A DNA stretch of 64,000 nucleotides. Source: Smithella sp. Lineage in GTDB: Bacteria; Desulfobacterota; Syntrophia; Syntrophales; Smithellaceae. This document shows positions 1 through 8,427 of the stretch, piece by piece. The notes beneath the pieces were generated by a model that saw only the letters and a program-made list of their open reading frames with translations, had not been told where the DNA came from and searched no databases. Where the stretch lies: positions 124,001 through 188,000 of the forward strand of contig SCVW01000015.1 in NCBI GenBank assembly GCA_007244375.1. Reading direction: 5' to 3'. The position numbers and the translations under genes were made by a program. How positions within the stretch are numbered: position 1 is the stretch's first letter; every line of letters begins with the position of its first letter.

Positions 1-2
1 TT

Positions 3-122
3 CTGGAAATTATTCGCACGTGCAATCCGTTGGCATTTTATACAATCGAAGACATTCGTTCCTCAAGCAAGGGAATCTTCCCGATTATTAAATCCAGGAA
101 GAACAGATATAAAGAGCCATAG
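3..122 (+). CDS. C-terminal fragment of a protein cut by the left edge (DUF2179-like?)
   Basis: Frame 3 is open from the window edge to a TAG at 120-122. It reads as about 39 residues containing NPLAFYTIEDIR and ending in a basic tail. The pattern NP-x-AF-x-TIEDVR followed by GxFP resembles the C-terminal DUF2179 domain of UPF0316/YitT-type membrane proteins, but this is from memory of the family. Frame 1 is also open to 207, so the frame choice rests on this resemblance only. The N-terminal part lies outside the window. Confidence 0.4.
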   Translation: MEIIRTCNPLAFYTIEDIRSSSKGIFPIIKSRKNRYKEP

Positions 123-196
123 TATAATATCTGATAATAAAAGTTTTTTAATGCGAAAATACTCTCCGGAAAAATTATACATAAGGGAAATAAGAC

Positions 197-400
197 ATGG
201 AATGTAAAAAACAAAAAAATCTCGATAAATGCAACTGCACATATGAACCATGCAGTAGAAAAGGAATCTGTTGCGATTGTCTTACATATCATTTGAGAAG
301 CAGGGAACTCCCCGCGTGCTGTTTCCCTAAAGACGCGGAAAGAACATATAACCGGTCTTTTGAATATTTTGCTGAATTAGTTTCAAAAAATAAGATTTAG
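197..400 (+). CDS. DUF6485 family small cysteine-rich protein
   Basis: A 67-residue cytosolic protein with eight Cys, arranged as C-x9-CNC, then CSRKGICCDC and a later AxCCFP. The order CNC-xYEPCSRKGxCCxC-x(4)H and the ending RTYNRSFEYF match the DUF6485 family found in anaerobic bacteria. The clustered Cys and His suggest zinc or Fe-S binding, which is inference; function is unknown. It starts at the ATG in GACATGGAA, with GGGAAATAAG upstream as a weak ribosome site. It precedes a secreted-protein gene by 13 bp and may be cotranscribed with it. Confidence 0.75.
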   Translation: MECKKQKNLDKCNCTYEPCSRKGICCDCLTYHLRSRELPACCFPKDAERTYNRSFEYFAELVSKNKI

Positions 401-413
401 AAAAAAAAGGTTA

Positions 414-1079
414 ATGAACCTTATGCGCTGCAAAAATATTTTATGCTTCACATTGTTTTTATTGATGCTCAATTATGTTTTTGTTGAAAAAACTATGGCT
501 GAATCACCCCCGCCGTATCTTTCATCAGTAGTCTTATTCGGGATGCCTTCGGTAAAAGAAATTAAAAAGAATAGGAATATTAAATCGGATAAATGTTTTC
601 AAAAATATTTGAAGTCCATACCTCAAGATTCATATCTTTTCTCCGCCAATGCTCCGTCGTGTCCGGAAGATGCTTTGAACTATAGACGCCGTAACCTGGA
701 AGAACAGATAGTCGTTATAATGGGAGAAAACATCAGAGATGAAGCCAGATTATTTTCCAGGGCTGTGCCGCTTTGCATAGAATGGGAAGGCATGAGCGAA
801 TGTCCTCTTGGTGAAGCGGATTTTGTGGACAACTGGTTGCATAAACGTCCCGACACACCAATCGCCCCGTTTCTGTTTCTTTTCAAAGCTCACCGGCTGC
901 GGGCCGGGTATGAAGCCGCCAGAGCCTGTTATGAAAAAGGTCTCTGGCCGATTTTGGCAATCGAATATAAAGAGACGCTGAACAAAATCAGGAGTTCGGA
1001 TAATCCTCTTATTCCCTGTATTGTGAAAAGTCTGGAGGTTCAATCTTATGTTTATCTGGAAGGCTATGGGCGTCCCTGA
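414..1079 (+). CDS. hypothetical secreted protein
   Basis: A 221-residue protein with an N-terminal hydrophobic signal (residues 9-28, CFTLFLLMLNYVFV, cleavage likely after TMAES). The mature part has five Cys, suggesting disulfides. I do not recognise a domain. The helical second half with short YEAARACYEKG-like repeats could be TPR-like, weakly. A second ATG three codons in is an equally good start. The 3' end overlaps the next gene by 32 bp, so the two secreted proteins are probably translated together. Confidence 0.6.
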   Translation: MNLMRCKNILCFTLFLLMLNYVFVEKTMAESPPPYLSSVVLFGMPSVKEIKKNRNIKSDKCFQKYLKSIPQDSYLFSANAPSCPEDALNYRRRNLEEQIVVIMGENIRDEARLFSRAVPLCIEWEGMSECPLGEADFVDNWLHKRPDTPIAPFLFLFKAHRLRAGYEAARACYEKGLWPILAIEYKETLNKIRSSDNPLIPCIVKSLEVQSYVYLEGYGRP

Positions 1080-2027
1080 GAAAAAAATAATCGCGGCATT
1101 GTTTCTCTTCTTTGTCGCGTTCAGTTCACTAATCCCGTCTTCTGCCGGTGCCTGTTCGTGCGTTTGGAAGGGATCTTTTCTAACAGTATCAAGAGACGCC
1201 CCTTTGGTGGTGATTGGGAAAATAATCCGGCATCATCCGGGCAAGTCTCCGACAATGGATGTGCATGTGTTGGAAACACTCAAAGGCGGTATTCTGGATT
1301 CGGGAATGGTTTTGCAGATGGGAGACGGAATGCACTGCCGGCCGACTATTGATTTGTTTCCTACTGGGACAGAATGGATTCTGGCCGTAAACGGACAAGG
1401 ATCAAAACCGGGCAGTGGCTTGGCTATTTCGCATTGCGGCGAATACTGGCTGAAAGTGGAAAATAATTATGTTATCGGAAGCATCGATGGAGATATCAAA
1501 CAGCTAAAAAAATGCCGCTGCAGGAGTTTAAAAACAGATTCTTGTATCCGAAATTCAGTGAAAAATTCTCAGGCAGGGTCGAAGGTAGAAAGCAATATCG
1601 TCGTCCCTTTGGTTCACGTTTTGAATTTATTCTCAAGCCAGTACCTCAAGGATGGCAAATTTGTGTCAAGGAATTCGGACGGGATGAAAATCTGGCACGG
1701 CTGACTCCGCCTTTTCACTTTGTGCCCAATCCCCGGGAAATTGAAGGCTGGCAGTTTTTGGAAAATCCGTCTGAGTGTGTCAACCGCCCATACCAGGCCG
1801 ATGCCGGCCCTGCCAATCCGCGGCAATTTATCTTCTCTCCGGAAGTTGGCAAAACAATTGCCGGACCTGATTCACGCAAGGCTTTAGCTGACAAGAATAT
1901 CAATGCAGTAAAAAAGTTCGGCAGGGGAACACTGAATATAAAAAACTTCAAACTCACGACCGCCAAAGACGGTTGTCCGAAAATAGAATGGCTGGAATTT
2001 TCGGTCCAACTCGACGGCGGGTATTGA
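1048..2027 (+). pseudogene. frameshifted secreted protein with TIMP/netrin-like N-terminal domain
   Basis: The first frame (from 1048, GGAGG nine bases upstream) gives a signal peptide (residues 10-34) and then ACSC, the mature N-terminal CxC typical of TIMP/netrin-like folds, followed by VVIGKI and a CRP motif. That frame degenerates after about residue 155 into Ser/Lys-rich sequence. A second frame, open to 2027, carries well-formed protein with PHFHFV-like LTPPFHFVPNPREIEGW and QFIFSPEVG, which belongs to the same product. The frames meet in an A7 run at 1506-1512; one extra A joins them as IKQLKKMPLQEF. Either the gene is broken, the assembly lost an A, or transcript slippage makes the full protein of about 326 residues. 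Confidence 0.6.
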
Positions 2028-2064
2028 TATTTGTTTAGAATCTTTTGAAAGTCTTTAATTGATC

Positions 2065-2091
2065 TATACAGATTGTATAAACATTATTAGG
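2065..2091 (+). repeat. copy 1 of a 27-bp dyad element
   Basis: This segment contains TATACAG-A-TTGTATA, a 7-bp inverted repeat with one mismatch, followed by AAACATTATTAGG. It ends three bases before the GNAT start codon. A second copy at 3274-3300 differs at three of 27 positions. The location directly before two unrelated genes fits an operator, a translation-region hairpin or a cassette boundary. Confidence 0.55.
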
Positions 2092-2093
2092 AT

Positions 2094-2522
2094 ATGCGAA
2101 ACGATAGGGGACTAATAATAAAAACTGATTGCTCTGGTATTGATTGGCAAGCCATAGCTGATTTACTGAAAAAAGTCGGAATGACTTATCATGAACCAGA
2201 GGTTCATCAAAGAGCTTTTGAGGCCAGTCATACAACGGTGTTCATTTATGAAGAATCCCGGTTAGTCGGTTTTGGAAGGGCAATATCCGATGGTGAATAT
2301 CAAGCTGCAATTTACGATGTTGCAGTTTCACCGGAAGCACAGGGAAAGGGAGTTGGAAAGGTCATCATTCAAACCATCTTAGAAAGACTTCCAAATTGTA
2401 ATTTCATTCTTTACGCAACCCCGGGAATGAAAGATTTCTACAGAAAACTTGGGTTCGGATTAATGAAAACAGGAATGGCTTTATTTACTAATCCGGAAGC
2501 GATGAAAAAATTCACAGTTTGA
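2094..2522 (+). CDS. GNAT family N-acetyltransferase
   Basis: A 142-residue protein with the acetyl-CoA binding motif A, VSPEAQGKGVGKVII (Q-x-x-G-x-G, about residues 78-92), preceded by the strand AAIYDVAV and followed by FYRKLGFG, the usual GNAT end. The substrate is not predictable. The N-terminal half DWQAIADLLKKVGM is typical of small ribosomal or amino-acid GNATs. No good ribosome site is visible; the ATG sits three bases after the 27-bp dyad. The stop codon overlaps a TTG that could begin the next gene, so both may be cotranscribed. Confidence 0.85.
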   Translation: MRNDRGLIIKTDCSGIDWQAIADLLKKVGMTYHEPEVHQRAFEASHTTVFIYEESRLVGFGRAISDGEYQAAIYDVAVSPEAQGKGVGKVIIQTILERLPNCNFILYATPGMKDFYRKLGFGLMKTGMALFTNPEAMKKFTV

Positions 2523-2551
2523 ATAATATCTGGATCAATAAGAATGGAAAA

Positions 2552-2920
2552 ATGAAAGAATCAATTAAGAAACAAAATCTCAAACATGAATATTTTACTC
2601 AAGAGAGATGTTATATAACGGAATTATCCAACACACCGAATGATCCTGAAGTATCCATAGCCCGGGCAAGGGTGGAGCCGGGAGTAACGACACGTTGGCA
2701 TCGTTTGAAAGTGGTTTCCGAACGATATTTCATTCTCAGCGGCAGGGGGCTTGTGGAGGTTGGAGAACAGCCCCCGCAAGAAGTAACTGCCGGTGATGTA
2801 GTTCTTATTCCACCAATGAGCCGCCAACGTATTGCCAATATAGGTTCTGATGATTTGATTTTTCTCGCCATCTGCTCGCCTCGTTTTACGCAGGATGCTT
2901 ACGAAGATATTGAAATTTAG
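2552..2920 (+). CDS. cupin domain protein
   Basis: A protein of about 122 residues forming a single double-stranded beta-helix. Cupin motif 1 is represented by GVTTRWHRLKVVSERYFILSG (only one of the usual two His, plus Glu) and motif 2 by PGDV-like AGDVVLIPP. The reduced His set leaves metal binding uncertain. The ATG at 2552 is chosen; a TTG at 2519 overlapping the GNAT stop would add 11 residues. Such stand-alone cupins are often sugar or small-molecule enzymes or sensors, so function is open. Confidence 0.75.
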   Translation: MKESIKKQNLKHEYFTQERCYITELSNTPNDPEVSIARARVEPGVTTRWHRLKVVSERYFILSGRGLVEVGEQPPQEVTAGDVVLIPPMSRQRIANIGSDDLIFLAICSPRFTQDAYEDIEI

Positions 2921-2930
2921 ATAGGTATTT

Positions 2931-3128
2931 TGTCATACCGGCGCAGGCCGGTATCCAGTATTCCTTTAGCTGAGCAACAAGTTTCAGTCGATTCTTTATG
3001 GGCTGTTGCCCGAATATCATTTTCGCTTGCCGAAAAGTGTTTTGAATAAATCTAGAGCTTGCTCTAGGCAATGACAAAACTCGCCTTCGGCTCAAACACT
3101 TGTCATTGCTGATCTGTCGCTTCACCAA
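2931..3128 (+). repeat. palindrome-rich interspersed repeat region
   Basis: A 400-bp gap between cupin and HEPN-like genes holds several perfect inverted repeats: ATACCGGC/GCCGGTAT around GCAG (2935-2954), CTAGAGC/GCTCTAG (around 3050-3067), and a 10-bp pair GCAATGACAA/TTGTCATTGC at 3068-3077 and 3100-3109. The first resembles the dispersed repeats whose reverse translation gives WIPACAGMT, common in Desulfobacterota. No gene is supported here. Confidence 0.6.
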
Positions 3129-3273
3129 GATTTATATGTCAAAACGCTTTTAATGGCTGCGCAAAAAATATCATTTGGACAACAGACTATTAATGGTTTT
3201 TAATAATGCTGATAATTTTTAAACTATAGAAAAACGATTTATACAGAAAGCAACGGTCTGTCTTTTCGGAATT

Positions 3274-3300
3274 ATACAGACTGTATAAACATTGTTTGGC
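3274..3300 (+). repeat. copy 2 of the 27-bp dyad element
   Basis: TATACAGACTGTATA is a perfect 7-bp inverted repeat around one base, followed by AACATTGTTTGG. The whole differs from the copy at 2065-2091 at three positions. It ends 18 bases before the start codon of the HEPN-like gene and upstream of its AAGGAG ribosome site. Confidence 0.6.
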
Positions 3301-3318
3301 TGATAAAAGGAGATATAA

Positions 3319-3912
3319 ATGAGCAATAAGTATCGTACCTCCTTAACATTTTGGACTATGGGCGAGAAATATTGGAATCTATCGAAGGGCGTGTGCGAAC
3401 ATATCATCAGAGGTCGTAATAAATATATACTAATATCCGACCAAGAAATCGACTTTAACGAATGCTTACGAAAAACCAAATGGAACGATGTTAATATGGT
3501 TATTCCCTTGCTGTTTAATTTTTACCACGGGGTTGAGCTCATGCTGAAGGGGTTCATTCTTTTTTCCGAAGGCAATGGAATGAAGCTCGACCATCACATT
3601 TCCGAACTATATCAAAAATTCAAAAAGCATTACCCAAATCAAAAAGAACTTGTAACGTTGTTTGGGCGGTATGTTGACAAATCTCAGATGCCACAACTTC
3701 TTTGCGGTTTTCTTGATCAAAACAAACTAAGTGTAAATCGTTTTTATGAGTCACTGAGATATCCATTCAACAATAATCTGTCACAGGAATATCAGCATTT
3801 TGTGCTGAAGTATCAATGTCCTGAAGGCCTTCAATTCTATCGCTCTTTAAAAGCTGATGTTAATAAAATGATTAAACTTATAGTGGCCTTAGGGCATTCA
3901 CTAGAAAAATGA
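3319..3912 (+). CDS. hypothetical protein, HEPN-like
   Basis: A 197-residue all-helical protein. The stretch NFYHGVELMLKGFILF followed by LDHHISELYQKFKK resembles the HEPN-type helix pair seen in small nucleotide-associated proteins, but no clear RxxxxH RNase motif is visible. The function is unknown, and toxin or defence roles are only a possibility. AAAGGAGATATAA gives a good ribosome site for the ATG. It has its own upstream dyad element and sits in the accessory segment with unrelated small genes, which suggests independent acquisition. Confidence 0.5.
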   Translation: MSNKYRTSLTFWTMGEKYWNLSKGVCEHIIRGRNKYILISDQEIDFNECLRKTKWNDVNMVIPLLFNFYHGVELMLKGFILFSEGNGMKLDHHISELYQKFKKHYPNQKELVTLFGRYVDKSQMPQLLCGFLDQNKLSVNRFYESLRYPFNNNLSQEYQHFVLKYQCPEGLQFYRSLKADVNKMIKLIVALGHSLEK

Positions 3913-3994
3913 CGCCGACCAAGAACATACAGCCGATCGCTTCGCTCCGGATGATGTTGTCGTTAGGTAAACAATGATAGGAGCATGTGCGCAC

Positions 3995-4537
3995 ATGAGA
4001 AAAATTCAGATCAGTAAAGCGTTTACGTTGATCGAATCTGGTCCAGTTGTTCTTGTTACGACACATGACGGAAAGAAGAACAACATAATGACTATCTCTT
4101 GGACCATGGTCGTGGACTTTACACCGATATTTGCCATGACAACAGGGCCATGGAACTATTCCTTTGCTGCTCTTTGTAAAACAAAGGAGTGTGTTATTGC
4201 AATTCCCACTGTTGACATGCTTGATAAGGTCATTGGAGTGGGAACATGTTCCGGCGCTGATACAGACAAATTTAAGAAGTTCATGCTGACCCCAGTGAAT
4301 GGAAAGCATGTCAAAGCGCCCTTGATAAAAGAATGTCTGGCGAATATCGAGTGCAAAGTTGTCGACATCATCGAGAAGCACAATATCGTCATCCTCGAAG
4401 TCGTTGCAGCGTACTTTGATAATTCACGAAAGGAGAAGCGAACTGTACACGCAGTTGGCGATGGAACTTTTATAGTGGATGGGCGTAAGTTGGACCGAAG
4501 GGAAATGATGTTGTCAAAGCTTCCAGATGGGGTTTAA
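3995..4537 (+). CDS. flavin reductase-like FMN-binding protein
   Basis: About 180 residues with the split-barrel pattern SGPVVLVTTHDGKKNNIMT near the N-terminus, followed by TGPWNYSF and CVIAIPTVDMLDKVIGVG. This matches the flavin reductase/DIM6-NTAB family that binds FMN and transfers electrons to oxygenases or other acceptors. The start MRKIQIS is preferred, with AGGAG 11 bases upstream; an ATG at 3974 adds seven residues. The last gene of the accessory plus-strand set. The partner is unknown. Confidence 0.8.
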   Translation: MRKIQISKAFTLIESGPVVLVTTHDGKKNNIMTISWTMVVDFTPIFAMTTGPWNYSFAALCKTKECVIAIPTVDMLDKVIGVGTCSGADTDKFKKFMLTPVNGKHVKAPLIKECLANIECKVVDIIEKHNIVILEVVAAYFDNSRKEKRTVHAVGDGTFIVDGRKLDRREMMLSKLPDGV

Positions 4538-4617
4538 CTCATTGTTGGTGCTGGGCAAAAACGTTACTCCGGTTTTAAATCAAATATTATTTCGAAGAGA
4601 AAAATTTGACTGTTCAA

Positions 4618-4731
4618 AAATGTTCAGATGCGAGGTGCGCAAGTAACAGAACCGCGAGGCGTATATGACAATACGTTGAGCGGTGATGTTCGCAGCGCAA
4701 CGAAGCAAATGGACGTTTTCCAACAGTGATG
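4618..4731 (+). repeat. probable interspersed intergenic repeat
   Basis: The segment from TGTTCAGATGCGAGG to GGACGTTTTCCAACAG resembles a dispersed non-coding repeat known from Geobacter-like and syntrophic Desulfobacterota genomes (a unit beginning with CAGATGC and ending in TTTTCCAACAG). This is recognition from memory; there is no second copy in the window. It separates the convergent flavin reductase and priA genes. Confidence 0.35.
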
Positions 4732-7140
4732 CTACATGAAATTTTCGGGATCCACATCTGCAGTAATCTTCACCTGACTTTTTTTATTTTTACTGATAAT
4801 TTCCCGCGCGATTTGATGCAGCGCGTTTATGTCTTTACCTTTAACCAGCATCTGGTAACGGAAACGTCCTCGGATTTTGGTCAGCGGTGATTCCGCCGGG
4901 CCGATGATTTCTGCCGCATTTCCACGCTGTGCGTTTAGTTTTTTAGCCAGTTTGCCCAACCGGTTTGCCTCTTCAATCAAAAAATCTTTTTTTATGGAAG
5001 ACAGACGTAAATTGATAATTCTGCTGAATGGCGGGTAACGCAGTGCTTTACGTGATTCTATTTCTTCTTCATAAAATGCCTTGTAGTCATGATCTTGCGC
5101 ATGTTTTAGAGCGTAATGCTGAGGGTTGAATGTCTGAATTATTACTTTGCCGGGAGCATCTCCACGTCCGCCGCGTCCGGCTACCTGTGTTATAAGTTGA
5201 AAAGTTTTTTCAGCAGCTCTAAAATCCGGCATATTAAGGGAAGTATCGGCGGAAATGACCCCCACCAATGTTATAAAAGGAAAATCATGTCCTTTGGTAA
5301 TCATCTGTGTGCCGATGAGTATATCGATCTTTCTTTCTTCCAGTGCCTGAAGAATTTTTTCCTGAGTTCCCTTTTTGGAGGTAGTATCGGAATCCATTCT
5401 TTGGATTCGCGCCGAAGGAAAAATATTTTCAATTTCTTTTTCCAGTTTTTGTGTGCCGATTCCGTAGCTTAAAATACGGCTGTTTTTGCAAGAGGGGCAA
5501 ATAGGCAGAGATTTTATCGAGTAGTCGCAGTAATGGCATTTAACCAGGCCTTCTACGATATGATTTTTAAGAGAAACAGCACAATTGGGACAGCGGAAAT
5601 TATAACCGCAATCGGCGCACACTAAAAAGGTGTCAAAGCCGCGTTTATTAAGAAATAGTAAGACCTGTTCTTTTTTACCAAGAGTTTCTTTTATTGCTTC
5701 AATAAGGGTGTCGGAAAGTATGGGAACTTTACCAGATTTTTCCTTTTGTGCTTTCATGTTGATAATTTCGACCAGCGGCATTGGCTTTTCATCAACCCGT
5801 TCGGGTAATTCCAGATACTGGTATTTTTTTGTCTGCGCGTTGAAATAGGTATGTACACTGGGAGTGGCGGAACCTGTAATTACAACGGCATTGGACATTT
5901 TTGCTTTCAAAATTGCCATATCGCGGGCGTTGTAACAGAGCCTTTCGTCCTGCTTATAGGATGTATCATGTTCTTCATCCACAATGATCAGTTTCAGGTT
6001 TTGCAGCGGAGCAAAGAGAGCGGAACGTGTACCGATAACCAGACTTATCCGTCCGCGTATAATCTGCCGCCATTGATCATAACGTACTGATTCGGCGATA
6101 CCGCTGTGCAGAACGGCGATTTGCTGTTCATCAAACCTTCCGGAAATGCGTGAGATCAACTGTGGCGTAAGAGCTATTTCCGGAACAAGGTAAATTGCGG
6201 AACCGTTGTTTTTAAAAACTTTTTCAATGGCCTTTAAGTATATTTCCGTCTTCCCGCTGCCGGTGACTCCATGAAGCAGGATTGGGGAAAAAACGTTTTT
6301 TCCCAGATAACTGTAAATTTCTTTCAGTATTTGTTCCTGCCTTTTATTAAGAACTATCTTATTTTTGTTTTTGCCAATTTTGGAATCAAAAGAAGCTGTA
6401 CGTGTTTTTTCTTTATCAGTTAAATTAATAATTCCTTTTCCCTGTAATCGTTTAATGACAGAGCCGGAGATATTAGATTTATAAATCAGATTATTTAGAG
6501 ATATTTCTCCGGTATTTTGAATGTATTCAATGAGCTTTTTCTGCTTGTCTGTTAGTTTTGTATCGGAGATTTTGCTTTCATCCAAAGTTACAAATGTTTC
6601 GCTTTGCAAAGAAAGCTGTTTGGTTTGTTTTTTTTCAATTTGCAGCGTTCCAGCCAGATTAAGTTTTCTGACTGTTGATAAAGCATTTTTAAATCCGCCT
6701 ATTTTGGTTATGTTATTTAAAGCTATACCTTGAGGATACCGTTGTATAAATGACAGCATTTTTTCTTGCGCATGAGGAAGATTTATTTCGGTTGTCCGAA
6801 ATAATGGTGTAATCCAGAGAAAATCTTTCTTTTCAGATCCCGAAGGAATGAGCTCAACCAGAGTTTTGCCCAGTGGATACATGAAATAATTGGCGATCCA
6901 TTGGTAAAAATCGAGGTCGCTTTCGCTGAATAAATGTTCGTCGTCGAGTATTTCGGTGATAGATTTAATATTTTTTAAATCACAGGATTGATTTGTCCCA
7001 ACAATAAAACCGGTTCGTTTTTTATTACCAAAAGGGACAAACACACGTTTGCCGATTTCTATTTCATCGTGCAAATCAGCGGAAACTTCATAGGTGAAAA
7101 TTTTATCTGATGGAATGTTTAAAGCGATTTCTACAAACAT
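4732..7140 (-). CDS. priA: primosomal protein N' (PriA helicase)
   Basis: An 802-residue superfamily 2 DNA helicase that recognises stalled forks and restarts replication. Visible parts: N-terminal 3' DNA-binding domain (1-105), winged-helix region (about 190-250), Walker A GVTGSGKTEIY (291-301), DEEH box (389-391), the CxxC pairs that bind two zinc ions (about 505-545, for example CADCGYNFRCPNC), and helicase motifs GTQMITKGHDF and QVAGRGGRG. Full length for the family. It lies downstream of the dksA-like gene in the same direction but beyond a terminator and a repeat, so it probably has its own promoter. Confidence 0.96.
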   Translation of the reverse strand: MFVEIALNIPSDKIFTYEVSADLHDEIEIGKRVFVPFGNKKRTGFIVGTNQSCDLKNIKSITEILDDEHLFSESDLDFYQWIANYFMYPLGKTLVELIPSGSEKKDFLWITPLFRTTEINLPHAQEKMLSFIQRYPQGIALNNITKIGGFKNALSTVRKLNLAGTLQIEKKQTKQLSLQSETFVTLDESKISDTKLTDKQKKLIEYIQNTGEISLNNLIYKSNISGSVIKRLQGKGIINLTDKEKTRTASFDSKIGKNKNKIVLNKRQEQILKEIYSYLGKNVFSPILLHGVTGSGKTEIYLKAIEKVFKNNGSAIYLVPEIALTPQLISRISGRFDEQQIAVLHSGIAESVRYDQWRQIIRGRISLVIGTRSALFAPLQNLKLIIVDEEHDTSYKQDERLCYNARDMAILKAKMSNAVVITGSATPSVHTYFNAQTKKYQYLELPERVDEKPMPLVEIINMKAQKEKSGKVPILSDTLIEAIKETLGKKEQVLLFLNKRGFDTFLVCADCGYNFRCPNCAVSLKNHIVEGLVKCHYCDYSIKSLPICPSCKNSRILSYGIGTQKLEKEIENIFPSARIQRMDSDTTSKKGTQEKILQALEERKIDILIGTQMITKGHDFPFITLVGVISADTSLNMPDFRAAEKTFQLITQVAGRGGRGDAPGKVIIQTFNPQHYALKHAQDHDYKAFYEEEIESRKALRYPPFSRIINLRLSSIKKDFLIEEANRLGKLAKKLNAQRGNAAEIIGPAESPLTKIRGRFRYQMLVKGKDINALHQIAREIISKNKKSQVKITADVDPENFM

Positions 7141-7198
7141 GAAATCTTATTACCATCTTTGATTTAAAAATGGAATTATTAATGACATCGAAATAGTA

Positions 7199-7312
7199 TT
7201 GTCATGCCGGACCCGATCCGGCATCCAGACGTCGTTCCCGCGTAAGCGTGGAACCATTTCCATACAAAAACTGGATTCCGGCCTCTGAGAATGACGGAAG
7301 TCAAACTATCAT
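7199..7312. repeat. interspersed palindromic repeat (WIPACAGMT type)
   Basis: The element starts with TTGTCATGCCGGACCCG and ends with GAGAATGACGG. It contains ATGCCGGA/TCCGGCAT (7204-7224) and a mirrored ACTGGATTCCGG half. The TGTCAT ... GATCCGGCATCCAG layout is the common dispersed repeat of these bacteria. It fills the space between priA and the dksA-like gene. Confidence 0.6.
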
Positions 7313-7350
7313 GAGATTATTAATATTTACAGGATTTTGTCTTTAAAAAT

Positions 7351-7380
7351 AAAAAAACCCCGATCTCGGGGCTTTTTTAA
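7351..7380 (-). terminator. rho-independent terminator of the dksA-like gene
   Basis: CCCCG-ATCT-CGGGG flanked by an A7 run on one side and a T6 run on the other. It works as a terminator in both directions; the placement 17 bases after the dksA-like stop codon assigns it to that gene. Confidence 0.8.
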
Positions 7381-7396
7381 AAGATTTATTTTCAGG

Positions 7397-7792
7397 TTAT
7401 TCACCTTTGAGTTTTTCGAGCTTTTCCTGTTTGGTTTTACATTCGATGCAAAGAGTGGTAACCGGTCTGGCCATCAATCTTTTTTCAGAAATTGGCCCGC
7501 CGCAAACTTCACAAATACCGAAAACGCCATCATCTATCCTTTTAATAGCTTCCTGCATTTTCATGATCAGTTTACGTTCTCTGTCTCTGATGCGTAGCTC
7601 AAAATTCCTGTCGGATTCCAGAGACGCCCTGTCATTAGGATCAGGATAATTTTCCTTGCCATTGGTCATTTCGGAAACTGTTTTTCCGGCTTCGCTGAGC
7701 AACTCGTTTATTTTTTGAGTAAGCAAAGCCCTGTATGTTTCCATTTTGTCCTGTTTTTGTCTTACGGTTGCCTGTTTTTCCAAATTATTCAC
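7397..7792 (-). CDS. DksA/TraR family C4 zinc-finger protein
   Basis: A 131-residue protein with an N-terminal coiled coil (about 1-85) and a C-terminal zinc finger, CEVCGG-x13-C-x2-C (C-G-x-C-G followed by TTLCIECK). This is the DksA/TraR layout of secondary-channel regulators of RNA polymerase that act with ppGpp. The acidic tip residues cannot be judged with certainty. GGAGTGAATAA lies upstream of the ATG. It follows rfaE2 by 110 bp and has its own terminator, so it may be transcribed both alone and with the upstream genes. Confidence 0.9.
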   Translation of the reverse strand: MNNLEKQATVRQKQDKMETYRALLTQKINELLSEAGKTVSEMTNGKENYPDPNDRASLESDRNFELRIRDRERKLIMKMQEAIKRIDDGVFGICEVCGGPISEKRLMARPVTTLCIECKTKQEKLEKLKGE

Positions 7793-7902
7793 TCCTTGTA
7801 TGAAAAAATCGGGTCGTACTTAATACACAAGCAAATTTTATTTGTAAAGGGAAATTTTTGTCAACATAATTTTTTAATTATATTGTTTAATATCAAAATA
7901 AT

Positions 7903-8406
7903 TCAATAAAAATCAGTATTTCGTCGATTGAGGCAATAAGTTTGTTTTATTTTCTCCACAATGTTGGTCGTGGATTTGCCTTTAACTTCGGGAATTATTT
8001 CCACCCGGCCACCCCATTTTTTTACTTCTTCCCTGCCGACAACTTTCTCTTCCGGCCAATCTCCTCCCTTGATCAGAATGTCCGGTTTTAAGTATTTAAT
8101 CAATTTTAGAGGTGTTAACTCTTCAAATATAATTACAAAATCAACAAATTCAAGAGCTGTAAGAATTTCGGCTCTTTCTTTTTCATTTACTAACGGTCTT
8201 TTTTCTCCCTTGATTGAATGCACTGAAGAGTCACTGTTGAGAGCCAGCACCAATGCATCTGCTGTTTTTGCGGCTTCTCTCAAATAACGGACATGGCCGA
8301 CGTGCAAAATATCGAAACATCCGTTGGTAAAAGCTATTTTCTTCCCTTTTTTCCGTAATTCTTCCAACTTTTTCCGAAGAGCGTCTTTTTTTAGTATTTT
8401 TTTCAT
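7903..8406 (-). CDS. rfaE2: D-glycero-beta-D-manno-heptose 1-phosphate adenylyltransferase
   Basis: A 167-residue nucleotidyltransferase carrying FTNGCFDILHVGH (residues 26-38), with the HxGH catalytic signature, and GEKRPLVNEKERAEIL, the RfaE C-domain pattern. The later KGGDWPEEKVVG and KSTTNIVEKI motifs also fit. It makes ADP-heptose for lipopolysaccharide inner core. In this organism it is a separate protein, not fused to the kinase as in HldE. Located 21 bp after comF in the same operon-like run. Confidence 0.93.
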   Translation of the reverse strand: MKKILKKDALRKKLEELRKKGKKIAFTNGCFDILHVGHVRYLREAAKTADALVLALNSDSSVHSIKGEKRPLVNEKERAEILTALEFVDFVIIFEELTPLKLIKYLKPDILIKGGDWPEEKVVGREEVKKWGGRVEIIPEVKGKSTTNIVEKIKQTYCLNRRNTDFY

Positions 8407-8427
8407 TACTGCTCCTTATTACAAGAA

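Noticed and set aside
1-207. frame 1 reading (68 residues open from the edge) as a partial gene
   Set aside because: The composition is not protein-like, and it overlaps the better frame 3 tail and the DUF6485 start.
2886-3128. 80-residue minus-strand reading frame with WIPACAGMT
   Set aside because: This is a well-known false protein produced by an interspersed palindromic repeat.
3905-3975. attC-like integron site (GTTAGGT and a possible hairpin) between the HEPN-like and flavin reductase genes
   Set aside because: The matching RYYYAAC at the other end is not present in good form, and the other gene borders lack attC pairs. No integrase is in the window.
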